A DNA stretch of 64,000 nucleotides. Source: Lysinibacillus agricola. GTDB lineage: Bacteria; Bacillota; Bacilli; Bacillales_A; Planococcaceae. Every line of letters starts with the position of its first letter. Position 1 is the first letter of the stretch. Position numbers and translations under genes: made by a program. The stretch lies in the NCBI RefSeq assembly GCF_016638705.1, contig NZ_CP067341.1, positions 2,607,501-2,671,500 of the forward strand. The letters are read 5' to 3'. Shown one piece after another: positions 63,773 to 64,000 of this stretch. The notes beneath the pieces are model-generated. The model worked only from the letters and a program-made list of their open reading frames with translations, did not search any database and was not told where the DNA came from.

Positions 63773-64000
63773 CTAGGCTATCTGCTCTTGGAGATGTATT
63801 AGGGAAAGAAGTCCATATACAGCAAGTCGATGATGCTACTTATACTGACATTATGAAAGGGGCAGGGATACCAAAAGCCTATATTCCTATGCTCGTAACC
63901 ACGCAAAAGATATTCGAGATGGTGGATTAGAGATTTTAGAAAAATTGTTCGGTCGCCCTGCTACACCAATAAACGAAGCTTTAAGCCTCAAACAGGAAAT
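63773..64000 (+). pseudogene. NmrA/SDR-type NAD(P)-binding oxidoreductase, 3' fragment
   Basis: The readable part LSALGDVLGKEVHIQQVDDA, then GAGIPKAYIPMLVTT, shifts frame near 63900 and continues AKDIRDGGLEILEKLFGRPA and TPINEALSL to the window edge. This is the C-terminal half of an NmrA-like or QOR2-type NAD(P)H-binding protein. There is no N-terminal Rossmann part upstream, so it is truncated and frameshifted. Confidence 0.6.

Overview
The window looks like chromosomal DNA of a low-GC, spore-forming Bacillaceae/Planococcaceae bacterium, most likely Lysinibacillus or a close relative. This is inferred from low GC, strong GGAGG-type ribosome binding sites, a YjcZ-type sporulation peptide, odhA-odhB without lpd, an L-box lysine riboswitch, several lipobox lipoproteins and families such as DUF1033, DUF4871, DUF6501 and TelA/XpaC. 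No rRNA, tRNA or CRISPR array was seen.

Layout. 1-9.3 kb: the 3' end of an unknown gene, an AraC regulator with an EamA exporter, a very large hybrid sensor kinase, lipoproteins, and an Lrp regulator divergent from an MBL hydrolase. 9.3-23.2 kb is accessory DNA. It holds an IS1595-type remnant, repeats, small proteins, fabZ, a structured RNA without an ORF that resembles the guide RNA of IS200/IS605 or ISC elements (13953-14363), a ParB-like-fold protein, a lone tyrosine recombinase, an ECF sigma/anti-sigma pair with its own ECF promoter, an intact IS3 element and a frameshifted glycosyltransferase. 23.4-34.5 kb is rich in envelope genes: a VanR/VanS-like pair with a serine D,D-carboxypeptidase, a polysaccharide deacetylase, a broken amidase, an S41 protease and a secreted CAP protein. 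35-40.4 kb: an HTH regulator with MFS exporter, a MATE exporter, a stand-alone murG and a GNAT. 41-49.6 kb: a frameshifted PAS-GGDEF gene, an ArlRS-like two-component system and odhA-odhB. 50-53 kb: a lysine-riboswitch-controlled amino-acid ABC importer. 53-64 kb: small lipoproteins, repeats, xpaC-telA, decayed HxlR, darcynin, TIR-like and SDR genes, an acylphosphatase-like protein, a globin-fold chemoreceptor with a zinc-binding CZB domain, and a cold-shock gene behind a strong promoter and a terminator-like leader hairpin.

Repeats. One dispersed palindromic family (5571, 7411, 10749, 54437, 54911) shows compensatory base changes between copies. A second family (10012, 28644, 34651, 49829) carries the GGAACGGAAATCAAC-type end. 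A 35-bp unit carrying the GCGAAAGCGAAGCG mini-hairpin sequence is tandemly inserted inside members of both families. At least eight genes are frameshifted or truncated. Three of these shifts fall in short A runs and would be repaired by one A, so they are either real slippage or assembly errors.

Starts were chosen by ribosome binding site and family length, so several differ from the longest open frame. All functional names come from recognising motifs by eye; no database search was run.
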